Positions 54,631 through 64,000 of a DNA stretch of 64,000 nt are shown here, in pieces. This stretch comes from Tremella fuciformis. Taxonomy: Eukaryota; Basidiomycota; Tremellomycetes; Tremellales; Tremellaceae. The first letter of the stretch is position 1. Each line of letters starts with the position of its first letter. Both the position numbers and the translations under genes were made by a program. The notes below the pieces were generated by a model, which saw only the letters and a list, made by a program, of their open reading frames with translations, was not told the origin of the DNA and searched no databases. The stretch spans positions 248,001-312,000 of the forward strand of contig CP136494.1 of assembly GCA_032768795.1 (NCBI GenBank), given 5' to 3'.

Positions 54631-56467
54631 CTACTCGATGTTTTGCTGAATTTCGGTTTGGTAGCTGGGAGACTGCGTGCCGACAGTCAGTGCCCACAGA
54701 CTGTTGAGCGTATCGAGGTTTGACTTGATACCGTGCACAATCGAAACGGAAACCATCTTGACAGGCTTGATGAGGATGCCAGAGGACGCCGACTGAACCG
54801 TAGACTGGGATTGAGGCCAGCAAGCTTGGATGACGGCTTTAACCCTACGCGATTCCCCGGCGTCAGCCCCGATCCAGGTTCAGATTCTATCTATGACAAG
54901 ACTCACAAGAAGGCATTCATACTCTGGAATTTGTCTTGGAGTATATGGTAATCGACGGACACAGGTCCGACTCGCTCATCGAATGTCGCGCCAGTGTTTG
55001 ATGGCTCGGTACCGGGCTTTGTGGCGTCAAACAGAGAGAGAAGATAACCAGTGTATCCGATACCTGGGAATTTCCTAATAATGAGCTCAGTCAACCTTTC
55101 CCAACGTTTGGGACCCGACAGGACATGACAACTTTGAGACGCACACATTGTCAATAGTGACGAAATGAGCCGGATCCAATGGACGTGAAGTATCTTTCGT
55201 GTCAATCTACGTGACTCCGTCTCACTGCGATTGTCGAGTGGGTGAGGCCGAAGAAGAAGTCCTCACCGGTAATGACGACCTGCTTGATGGATCTCTTGCC
55301 AGTGTGTTTGTTTGAGAATTCGCCTTTCTTTTGGCTCAGCTTTCTCTCTGAAAGGAAAAACGGGAGGGGGGGCAGGCGGGCGTGGCTTCCGACCTGCTTG
55401 GAAGCCAGTACATGGACGTTTGACTCACCAAACACCACATGACTTCCGTATGTTCAGGCCTGTTTCTGAACTGGTTCCCGATCAATTCGAAAGAAGTATC
55501 CAATAGACCCAAGAATTCTCTGTAATCCTTGACCGGACACTTGCGATGAGCGTACTTGTCGCCGTGCAAAGTACCTTTGCCGGCGTCAGAAAGGTCCATG
55601 TCGGAAGTATAGATGACTTTTGTAATGTTTTCCGGGTTTATGTCTTTTACCATTACACTGCTCTGAGTTCGCGTCGATCCGGCAATAGGACGCGTCGTGG
55701 TGGTCACCACTATACCGCCGTACGACAAGTGAGTGAGGTTGTGATGGGACCCGTCGTTGCCATGCAGATCGAACATGTCTTTGGCGTACTTGCTCAAGAG
55801 ACCCGCAGCGAGGACGGCTTTGACTCGAGAGTTGTTATTTGGTCCTGCCAGATTGATATAATGGGTCGGATGATCATCTAGACGTATAAGCTTAGAGCTG
55901 CGCACCGATCCACCGGGAACCGAGTCTGACATCCACTGAGACTCACCCGGCAAGTCAACATGGCCATACAACCTGTTGATGACTGGTATCATTCGCTCAA
56001 AGATGTCTTGATCTGCTTTCCCGTCGAGGGCTTTAGGGTGGGCGTAAGACAGGTAGTGATCTGGAACACCCAAGAGAGACGAGTCAGCTACTCGGATCAT
56101 TCTCATTCCGCTCCCCTTCTTCCGAAAGACACTCACCAAAACCTCTGACAATCTGACCTGGTTGGAAGTTGGGTGGACCAAACTCATCGGGCATGATGAC
56201 TCCGTCATATGTTCCGGTCGCATCACATGCCAGCTTCCACTTTATTGACGAGTCATGACCATTCACGACGAGCAGGATGGACTGTTTGAGAGCTCGAACA
56301 CGAGGAGTGTGGATGGTGGACTGGGTTGACTCAGCGATTATTGTTGTTGTTGTTGTTTTTTTTTTCCCTTCTTTGAGCCGCGTTGAGAATATACTTACCA
56401 AAGAGGACCGTCGACCACGAGACATCGAGCCGATGGATGACCGTCTTGCTTTCAAAGGTACCGCCAT
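54631..56467 (-). CDS. Unidentified multi-exon protein
   Basis: First four exons phase cleanly: 56399-56467 (MAVPLKARRSSIGSMSRGRR), 56137-56320, 55947-56060 and 55429-55844. They give SILLVVNGHDSSIKWKLACDA, VIMPDEFGPPNFQPGQIV, YLSYAHPKALDGKADQDIFERM, HNLTHLSYGGIVVTTTTRPIAG and NITKVIYTSDMDLSDAGKG. Later coding patches are evident: HTGKRSIKQVVIT near 55280, DTSRPLDPAHFVTIDN near 55170, LTELIIRKFPGIGYTGYLLS near 55090, and a final exon ending near 54631 (LIKPVKMVSVSIVHGIKSNL). The junctions between these later exons do not phase with the splice sites I can see, so either the model is wrong there or the gene is damaged. No family recognised. Confidence 0.55.
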
Positions 56468-56520
56468 GTCGGAATACGAATACGGAATGAGAGGATACGA
56501 GTAAGATAGGTGAAACTACA

Positions 56521-56653
56521 CTAGGTAGATCGTGCGGGAAAGTGCGCGATAGGGCGTAGCTCGTTATTTCAATTCTTTTTTAGCTCCGAATTTCTAATGA
56601 GGTTTGCAAGTTACTGTTCTCAGGCAATTTGGAAAACCTAATGCAATTCTTTG
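56521..56653 (+). repeat. 133-bp segment duplicated in inverse in the fold-back loop
   Basis: CTAGGTAGATCGTGCGGG...GCAATTCTTTG, lying between the start of the 54631-56467 gene and the left end of the fold-back element. Its reverse complement is at 57760-57892 with one mismatch seen. Confidence 0.9.
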
Positions 56654-57083
56654 TCAGCGTAGCTTCAGCGTAGCTCTTACGGGGCGAATTTCTGCGGGTG
56701 TCCCTGGAACGAAAACGGTAAATGGGGGAATTAAATAAGGAAATTCCGTGATTCAGTGGACAATCCTGATATGCATTGTGTCCTTCCCAAATTGCCTCTC
56801 GTCAGAGAAGAAAGATCTATGCATGAGGCTGATGCATGGAATGATCTCTGTAACCAAACCAATCGCCTACATAGCTACTGCCAGACCCGTCCCTGTCAGT
56901 GCACCAAAATGATTACAATAGCGCAAATCTGACAAGACTGGCGTCACGGGGTGTCACGCCGGATAGCATAGCTGGCTGCTAACCATTGAACCAAAAGGGC
57001 ACAATGATCCGACTCATGGCCACCCATGCTCGGATCCCAGCTATATAGACGTCGGTTGTCAGGTGTCACGCGCCTATTCGTGA

Positions 57084-57751
57084 CACGGGGCCAGGCCGGT
57101 CGTCGACTGATGGGCCCTCTCACACGTGCTCTCTGTCGATCTATCTCTGTTCTTCACAAGAGGGTGTGTCCTACAGCCTCTTGTGCGTCAACAACATGAC
57201 TGCGCCATTACTTTCTATCCATGGGACTCAATACCACGGTGCTAAGGACGGTCTACGGGTGAGGACTTGTATATATATCACCCGTACCCTCCTCTGCACC
57301 GCCCTGGGCTTTCTCCTTGAAACACCATCGACGAGGCTTCAGCTCTAGAGTCGTCGAGGCTACTCGAGGCTCGTCAAAGCTACTTGAGGCTTGACGGTAT
57401 TCTCACGTGTCTGACAGGCGTGCTGGGCTGGGACGAGGGTTGTAGACGTGCGTTGGTGATCATGGAGGCGTGGCCAACGTGCCAACTGGCTTGTGCAACA
57501 GGTTTGCCAGGTGGCAGCTGTGACATAGCCCCTGTGACCAGCTTGGTATGCCTATGAGCATTTGATCAGCCTAGCATGCCCAACAAGCACTTGAGCATCT
57601 CTTGATGAAGTGCTTTAGCTTGCAACTAATCAATGTCCTACAGTACATCCGGCTTTGCCGGATGCTTGACCCGTAAGGGCTGCAATGGCTGCACCGCTAG
57701 GCGCAAGGGAGGGTCTTGGGGGGGGGGGCGGGACCCCCATGTCTAACGGAA
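57084..57751 (+). repeat. Left inner arm of the fold-back element
   Basis: Ends with a G-run and ACCCCCATGTCTAACGGAA; pairs with 57901-58568. Contains CTTGTATATATATCAC (near 57266) and several short direct repeats (CGAGGCTACTCGAGGCTCGTC, written here in two parts of the same run near 57353). Confidence 0.85.
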
Positions 57752-57759
57752 CCAAAAAA

Positions 57760-57892
57760 CAAAGAATTGCATTAGGTTTTCCAAATTGCCTGAGAACAGT
57801 AACTTGCAAACCTGATTAGAAATTCGGAGCTAAAAAAGAATTGAAATAACGAGCTACGCCCTATCGCGCACTTTCCCGCACGATCTACCTAG
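57760..57892 (-). repeat. Inverted copy of the left flank inside the fold-back loop
   Basis: Reverse complement of 56521-56653; the only difference noticed is one base in AATTTCTAAT[G/C]AGG. Confidence 0.9.
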
Positions 57893-57900
57893 TTTTCTGA

Positions 57901-58568
57901 TTCCGTTAGACATGGGGGTCCCGCCCCCCCCCCCCCCAAGACCCTCCCTTGCGCCTAGCGGTGCAGCCATTGCAGCCCTTACGGGTCAAGCATCCGGCAA
58001 AGCCGGATGTACTGTAGGACATTGATTAGTTGCAAGCTAAAGCACTTCATCAAGAGATGCTCAAGTGCTTGTTGGGCATGCTGGGCTGATCAAATGCTCA
58101 TAGGCATACCAAGCTGGTCACAGGGGCTATGTCACAGCTGCCACCTGGCAAACCTGTTGCACAAGCCAGTTGGCACGTTGGCCACGCCTCCATGATCACC
58201 AACACACGTCTACAACCCTCGTCCCAGCCCAGCACGCCTGTCAGACACGTGAGAATACCGTCAAGCCTCAAGTAGCTTTGACGAGCCTCGAGTAGCCTCG
58301 ACGACTCTAGAGCTCGAGCCTTGTCGATGGTGTTTCAAGGAGAAAGCCCAGGGCGGTGCAGAGGAGGGTACGGGTGATATATATACAAGTCCTCACCCGT
58401 AGACCGTCCTTAGCACCGTGGTATCGAGCCCCATGGATATAGAAAGTAATGGCGCAGTCATGTTGTTGACGCACAAGAGGCTGTAGGACACACCCTCTTG
58501 TGAAGAACAGAGATAGATCGACAGAGAGCACGTGTGAGAGGGCCCATCAGTCGACGACCGGCCTGGCC
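57901..58568 (-). repeat. Right inner arm of the fold-back element
   Basis: Begins TTCCGTTAGACATGGGGGT and mirrors the left arm. Differences seen by eye are a 2-bp length change and a few substitutions near 58310-58440. Confidence 0.85.
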
Positions 58569-58649
58569 CCGTGACACCAGTCTTGTCAGATTTGCGCTAT
58601 TGTAATCATTTTGGTGCACTGACAGGGACGGCAGAAATTCGCCCCGTAA

Positions 58650-58705
58650 GAGCTACGCTGAAGCTACGCTGAAGCTACGCTGAAGCTACGCTGAAGCTAC
58701 GCTGA
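58650..58705 (+). repeat. 11-bp terminal tandem repeat of the fold-back element
   Basis: Five copies of AGCTACGCTGA at the right end; the left end (56654-56675) has only two copies in the opposite orientation. Confidence 0.8.
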
Positions 58706-58814
58706 AAATTCGTCATGACGTGTCTTTTTTTCCCCTTCCCCTTCGCGGCAATATCTAGTTACTGGCTTACTATACAGTATCTGTCTCTGCACTTCCGTTT
58801 CGGTCTGCAGCGAT

Positions 58815-59404
58815 ATGAGCTTGGTACCATTCACCCACATCCACATGTCTGGCGTGAAGATCATCCGAATTAGATGGAAGGATGTCACTGGTGAGTGTGT
58901 CCTCGATGGGAGACACAGCGCGAGCGCGGGCGCGGGAGAGCGAGAGAGAGAGAGAGAGGGTGTGTTCAGTGACGAGCAGCCGTCTCCACTTCCTCTACTT
59001 TGCAGCAACAACAGCCACCACCACCTGCCTCTCCTGCCGCTGTCAAGAGCAATGATACAGCCCATGCGCCCACTGATGTCATCAGAGAAGGAGGACAGGT
59101 TCAAGTCGGCGCAGAAGTGAACGCCAGTTCAGAGGAAACGCGTGAGGTGTGTTTGTCCTCCGCATCAACTATCAATCCAAAATCAGTTTGCTCTCATCCC
59201 TGCACATCGTCTCGTCTGATCCGACTGGAGAGAACGGAGCTGACTGGTCTGCTCCCTGCTCCAAATCGAGCACCTCGAGAAGATGTCGGTCAAGTTCAAG
59301 CCATAGATCTGGATGTGCACGGAGACGGAGCGTGTACAGCTGGGAACGATGATTTGGACGCGAGTGGAGAATTCGAGCCGGATGATCTGATCTTCGCCGA
59401 TTGA
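58815..59404 (+). CDS. Small unidentified protein, two exons
   Basis: Start ATG at 58815 (or 58845, same frame: MSGVKIIRIRWKDVT). First exon to 58890, then an 89-bp intron (GTGAGT...GAGCAG, 58891-58979) that is in phase with an open frame to the stop at 59404. The second exon is Gln/Pro-rich at first (LQQQQPPPPASPA), then TDVIREGGQVQVGAEVN and an acidic end DASGEFEPDDLIFAD. The (GA)n run at 58940-58958 is in the intron. No family recognised; the acceptor choice is the weakest point. Confidence 0.45.
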
Positions 59405-59561
59405 GATTACTTATGCGAGTAGAGATGACTACCACTGCCCCCTCTTCCCTTCCACCTGTCTATCTAACTTATGTCCACACCGAGCGACAAATGTGCCACA
59501 CGTCGGGATTAACTAGTGCCGAGTGTAGTGTCGAGCAGCGTTGGACCCAGTCTCTCTCTCT

Positions 59562-59617
<56 letters not shown>

Positions 59618-60008
59618 CTCTCTCTACCTCTCTGTCGCTCTCTCTCTCTCTCTCTCTCTCTCTCGCTCTCTCTACCTCTCTATACCTTGCCACTCTACAA
59701 GTATGCAAAAGGCTCAAGGTATCTCCTCGTCTACAAAGTCGTTACCGCGACATTCGCATGTGTTCGCATTTCGATCTCTGCTAGATGCAAATGAACAGAG
59801 TCGGGTGACTCTTGCCTTTGCCTCTGATTACATGTAGGTTTGCCCGCGCGAGGCAAGACGGCAGGAGGCTCTTGCCCAAAAGGCTGACGGCCTAGTTGCA
59901 CACTTTACCAGGAAGAGATTATCGACCCTCTTCAGAAGGCTCATCACGCTTCCAGTGCGTTACGTCCCAGCAAAGCGCAGGCAAAGACTGATACACTGCA
60001 CAGATGCG
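59405..60008. repeat. CT microsatellite and flank
   Basis: (CT)n with interruptions from about 59551 to 59690. The open frames across it (Leu-Ser or Arg-Glu runs) are repeat artefacts. An open frame from 59838 leads into the next gene and may include an upstream exon of it. Confidence 0.7.
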
Positions 60009-61848
60009 ATGGATGAACTCTGCAATCTGCTCAAGGACGCTGTTCGCGATGAAGAGTCCAACCCATGCGGTCTTATCCTCATCGTACCCGCCACTGACAT
60101 TGACAACGTCATCCATCATCTGCTGGCAATTGTCGGGAAGAGCCACAAGTACGCGATGCGAACGATTGGTGTTGCGGCTCGATCTGGAAATATCTATGTC
60201 CTCCCTGATCTCCGTGGGCCATCCCCAGGCGTACGGGAAGATGAGCAAGGAGGTTCCAGTGCCGTACAAGAGCAACACCTACAGCTTCTCTTGGGGTTCG
60301 TACAGGACACGGGCTTGGTTCCCGTCATTCAGGCGAGTAGAACGATTCGATCTTTCACCGACCTTTCACACCTCAAGTCTCGTCTCTGCGCCTCTCACCT
60401 CTCTTGCGGTCCTCCATATAGTCCTGATCTCCATCAGTCACCTCACATTCTATTTCACCACCACGATGGTGCCATGGTCTGATCAGCAGATTGCCACTGC
60501 CACCCGTACCATCGACGTCCTGTTGCTTGGTGAGCGAGTCTTACTCTTACCCTGCTTTTCCCTTGTCTCCCCTATCGCGTTTCAAACATCCGAAAGCGGA
60601 TCAGACTGTATGATTGGTGACGGAACAGCGTCGCTGATGGTCAGTCCCGGAACACAAACATGATTTCCTGGTATCGGATCAAGATTTCGATCACACATCT
60701 CGTCTGATGTTGCGACGTATCACGTTCGGGCCAGACGCCGTCGGCTTGTGAGTCCCAAGTCTCTCCTCCCTGTATCTCACAATACTATATACTCTCATAT
60801 GTCTTGCTTGGGGCGCCGTCCACTGATCGTCAGGACCAATTTGCTCAAGGCATGGGAGGTTGAGCATCGGCATGCACAGGCGGGGGCATCTGAGGCCGTC
60901 GTTATGAAAGATTCGAGAGCCAGAATCTTCTTGATCGATTTCGTCGATCGAGATACAAAGCAATATGGTGTCAATGAGAAAGCAGATCTCCAGGTCAGTA
61001 CAAGTCAACGATCGCGTTTCGTCACTTATCTCACTGGCAGGAAATCCAAGAAGTGGCCGTCCCCCACCTGAACAAATCCGCGGATCATACAGAGCAGGAT
61101 CTGAACAAAGTGAGTATTCTCGGTCACATCTAGTCCTCGTCTCATATTCCATCGCTTGCCAGAATTAAAGAGGTTCTCAGCCAGCCGCTGATGTAGCAGA
61201 CGAGTTATGTTGACCCGGCTGCCGCAAGATTTGGAATCGAAACCCGACCTTGCGGCAGTGCAGCCGAAACGGGAAGAATCGAGGTACGGTGCTTCTGCGC
61301 TGAGATGCGAGAACTGATAGTGTCAGGTGAAGAAAACTGCCGCCAATCCCGATCCGTATCAGCTCCAACAGTCCAATCTGAAACGGGTTCAGCGTCGACA
61401 GAGTGGTATCTTCCAGTGCCATCCCACTGTGGAGTTGCGTGCCGCTGGGTCGAGACGATCATCAACCTCATCGGTTGGAAGCGTTTCCGACTCGCGTATA
61501 CCCCAGGCCGTACCTGGACCCAGATCTCGATCCAGTCTCGCAGCTGTACCTCCTGTTCAGACGAGTATACCACGTCCGACCCGTCCGGTATCCCGCACCT
61601 CGACCTCCGGAATGCCCGGTATGGAGCCCGGAGTCGGGAGCGGCAAGGGACATGGAAATCAGGGTCGACGAAGCTCCATTCACCTGGCTCAGGCTGGACA
61701 TGTTGTACATGCCTCACGAGGACGAGGAGTGCAGGATGACTATCAACATACCTTGTTGACGCTGTGTGATCCGGATGCCGGCTACAGGTGGTCCAAGGGA
61801 GATGCAGAGAGACTTTGGTTGGCCATGTGCACCGCTTCTTCCGCTTAG
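60009..61848 (+). CDS. Unidentified multi-exon protein
   Basis: Coding patches on the plus strand: MDELCNLLKDAVRDEESNPCG, LILIVPATDIDNVIHHLLAIV, KYAMRTIGVAARSGNIYVLPD (60009-60210); VRTNLLKAWEVEHRHAQAG and RARIFLIDFVDRDTKQYGV (about 60830-60985); DPYQLQQSNLKRVQRRQSG, a Ser/Pro/Arg-rich stretch, and a C-terminal DAGYRWSKGDAERLWLAMC ending at 61848. The frame stays open upstream to 59838 (FTRKRLSTLFRRLITLPVRYV), so the true start may be earlier. The exons could not be phased through; they may belong to one gene or two. No family recognised. Confidence 0.4.
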
Positions 61849-62395
61849 TTCTGTACGTCTCGTACGTCTCGGTTGTTTAATATTTGATAGGATGGAATCT
61901 TGCGTCTTGTGAACTCCAAAGTGCTTGTCAGCCACGAGTACGTGGCCGACTAGTATCGCGGGCGGACCAATGCGGCCCGTGCTACAAGCTACATGCAACG
62001 GGGCCCGGGTTCTGGGTCACTCTCCTCGGCACCCGGCACCATACCATACGAGTACCCTTCTTGCTTTCGTCTGCTGTACCTCAAAGCATTGTCTCACCCT
62101 CTACGACCTCTGTGGTCAGCTGGGGCGGTCCCCAATCCCCGATCCCCAATCTTCAAGCAACGCCCACACCTCTGTACGAATGGTTACGAGTATAGATTGA
62201 AAGGGAGGGACAAATAAATCCTTGACCCTGGGCGAAACCAGTCGAAAAAGAGACTGTTGCAATACAAGTTGGTCGTGCGGTCAGCCAACACCTATATCCA
62301 TCCACATCCACATCCACATCCACATCCACATCCACATCCACATCCACATCCACATCCACATCCACGCCAACGGCCAAGTCAACGCCAACACAGCC
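61849..62395. promoter_or_regulatory. Upstream region of the 62396 gene with a hexamer repeat
   Basis: About 540 bp without a supported gene. CCACAT is repeated about 11 times at 62299-62366, ending about 30 bp before the start codon, so probably in the 5' untranslated leader or core promoter. Confidence 0.6.
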
Positions 62396-64000
62396 ATGCT
62401 CAACGTCTTCAAGAACAAGTGGACAACTCGTACACATCGCAACAAAAACGCCCCGGCTCCTGCCTTTTCCGCCCCAGCCCCAACCCCCACTCCATCCCAA
62501 ACCTCAGACGAAATTCCTGTTGTCGATCACCACCGTTTGCCTTCTGCCGTCGAGCACAATGACCATCTGGTGATGCCGACCGGACGACGTCCTCGAGCTC
62601 GCATCAGCACCGGTAACGTCCCCCTTGCCCTTCCGTCCAGGGGTAGCGTGCAGAGTCTGTTTGATCCCCTCGTATATTCTCAGCCCGTCGGTCATTCTGG
62701 CATGTCGCGCGGTGGTCAAAGAAGCGGCTTGCAATCCGCTTCCACTCCCAACCTTGTTCTCGCCTACGACCCTGCGAGGGTCGTCCATGTCAACGACATC
62801 CACTCTGCCGCCTCTCCCTCTCCTTTGATGGTTGAACGACAGTATACAGTCGGCCATGACGAGAGTGATCGCCTGCACCGCATTCAGCCTCGAGCATCCA
62901 GTGTGTTTCAAGATGCTGCGTCTGCTGCTCTCGTGCAGCCTATCTCCATGTTCAACAACGGTGCTGGCGACTTCCACGACGACAGCAGCAATGACGAGAC
63001 CAAGTCGGTCCGATCATTCTCATGGGCACCTCGAAAACGACAACCCTTCCATCTGATGAAGACTGACGCGAGCCTGGTTGGAACGAATACCGATACCGAG
63101 ACCATCGGGAGCGTCTCTGAAACGGGTGCACCAATGATCGAAACCCCTACTCGAGCTTTTCCCCGTGGCGATGTCCACCAGCCGTCTTCCGAGCTTTCGG
63201 AGCAGAAGCAAGAGGAAAAGGAAAAGGAAAAGAAGACGGTAGACGGGTACAAGCTGGACGTCGGAAATATAGGCTCGCCGTTTCGATTCAAGGTGGACGA
63301 GCAGATGAAAAATGTCAACTTGGATAATGTCGCGGTCGATACAATCAAAAAGGGAGTCTCAGCTCAACCTAATGGTCAGTTGAGCTCTTTCGAACCTCCA
63401 GTCCTCATCGCTCCATGTCGTTTTGTCATGAAAGCTGATATGTGCTATAGTTGATATCGCTCCCCCTGTCGCTACAAATACACCTCACATCCCACCCACT
63501 TCCCCGGTCGATCCATTACATGCCAGAATTGCCAAACTCGAACTCGCCAACCGACGACTTGAAGCTGAGAGCCGGGTCGTATCAGAGGAGAACCGACGGT
63601 TGACCAAGGAGCTCGCCGAACAAGTACGAAAGCATTCGAATATATTAGAAATCGAGCAAGATCAACGAGCGGCAATTCACGCTCTCCAGAGCAAGGTGGA
63701 CCGCCTGCAGGGTGACCTCACGATTCATATCCGCGCCAAGGAAGATATGGTTCGTAAGTTCACTGGAACAGTTGGAGAGCTTGAGTATTCCGTGGACTCG
63801 TGGCGGGACAAGTACCGTGTCTTGGTCGATCGATTGTCGCAGTTGGAGATGACACCATCTGATCGAGGACCCTCTAACCCCAATCCTTCGAGCGCCTTTG
63901 TGAAGCGAGCGCAGGTCACGGCATCGACCTCGGCAGTGTCGATCATGGAACCCAACCTATCTGTGCGTACGACATCCGGGACCGCTACGCCCACGGGCAA
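62396..64000 (+). CDS. Coiled-coil protein, 3' end beyond the window
   Basis: Start at ATG 62396 (MLNVFKNKWTTRTHRNKN); the frame is open further up but only through the hexamer repeat. Exon 1 ends at 63374, intron 63375-63450 (GTCAGT...GCTATAG), and the next exon continues past the window end. The first 330 residues are Ser/Pro-rich and look disordered, with a Glu/Lys run (EQKQEEKEKEKK). Exon 2 has a clear coiled coil (ARIAKLELANRRLEAESRVV, QRAAIHALQSKVDRLQGDL). No family recognised; cytoskeletal or polarity scaffolds often look like this, but that is only analogy. Confidence 0.7.

Larger units (their letters stand above)
56654..58705. mobile_element. Fold-back element: long inverted repeat around a 149-bp loop
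   Basis: Termini TCAGCGTAGCTTCAGCGTAG (left, 56654-56695) and its inverse (right, 58631-58705). Inner arms 57084-57751 and 57901-58568 are nearly perfect inverted copies, about 668 bp each, with only scattered mismatches. The outer parts also match, except that the left arm has two extra blocks (about 56696-56887 and 56942-57083). The loop (57752-57900) is almost wholly the inverse copy of 56521-56653. No transposase is encoded, so it is non-autonomous. No target duplication could be recognised, so the transposon class is unknown. Confidence 0.8.

Noticed and set aside
56958..57040. tRNA-like stretch (A-box-like TAGCATAGCTGG, B-box-like GCTCGGATCCC) in an extra block of the fold-back left arm
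   Set aside because: The ends do not pair as an acceptor stem and the B box is off consensus; at most a tRNA-derived SINE relic.
59401..59837. Open frames of Leu-Ser or Arg-Glu repeats
   Set aside because: They are translations of the CT/GA microsatellite.
62222..62395. Upstream extension of the 62396 coding frame
   Set aside because: It has no ATG and consists mostly of His/Ile codons from the CCACAT array.

Overview
The window is nuclear DNA of a fungus, most likely a basidiomycete yeast of the Tremellomycetes. This is inferred from host genes with many short (about 40-90 bp) GT-AG introns with GTRNGT-type donors, short head-to-head intergenic regions, and a load of chromodomain Ty3/gypsy, Ty1/copia, PIF/Harbinger and pogo elements. 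No rRNA, convincing tRNA, CRISPR array or bacterial-type operon was seen. The species cannot be named from the sequence.

Layout. 1-5413: 3' part of a Ty3/gypsy chromovirus (gag, pol with C-terminal chromodomain, 3' LTR). Gag and pol are joined by a textbook -1 frameshift signal. 6735-15160: a decayed PIF/Harbinger transposon, split by a young intact Ty1/copia element (7565-13254, identical 164-bp LTRs, TTTAT target duplication) and further broken by a solo LTR (14714-14888, TTGAG duplication). 15.2-19.6 kb: mostly non-genic, with microsatellites and small dispersed repeats. 19.7-24.1 kb: a divergent pair of unidentified multi-exon genes. 25.2-29.1 kb: copia remnants, including a derivative with gag and protease but no pol. 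31.1-36.0 kb: a head-to-head pair of BRCT-domain genes, one also carrying a Myb/RAP1-like segment. 36.2-36.8 kb: truncated LTR and pogo transposase tail. 36.95-43.0 kb: a head-to-head pair made of a very divergent myosin-motor gene (10 exons, 1178 aa, fully phased) and an unidentified 371-aa gene. 43.0-45.3 kb: a second copia deletion derivative with both LTRs. 45.3-50 kb: gene-poor, with one decayed Cys-rich/coiled-coil gene and degenerate tandem repeats. 50.1-56.5 kb: three unidentified multi-exon genes. 56.65-58.7 kb: a large fold-back (palindromic) element whose loop is an inverted copy of its own left flank. 58.8-64 kb: three further genes, the last (coiled-coil) running off the window.

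How it fits together. Almost none of the host genes resembles a conserved housekeeping protein; where domains are visible (myosin motor, BRCT, Myb-like) they are strongly diverged. Together with nested and young transposons this points to a fast-evolving, repeat-rich chromosomal neighbourhood (subtelomeric, pericentromeric or sex-linked are all possible). The copia copies form one family: a full-length element, two internally deleted derivatives that keep gag plus the 3' end, a 3' fragment and stray LTRs. They share a primer-binding site that reads as the anticodon arm of tRNA-Lys(UUU).
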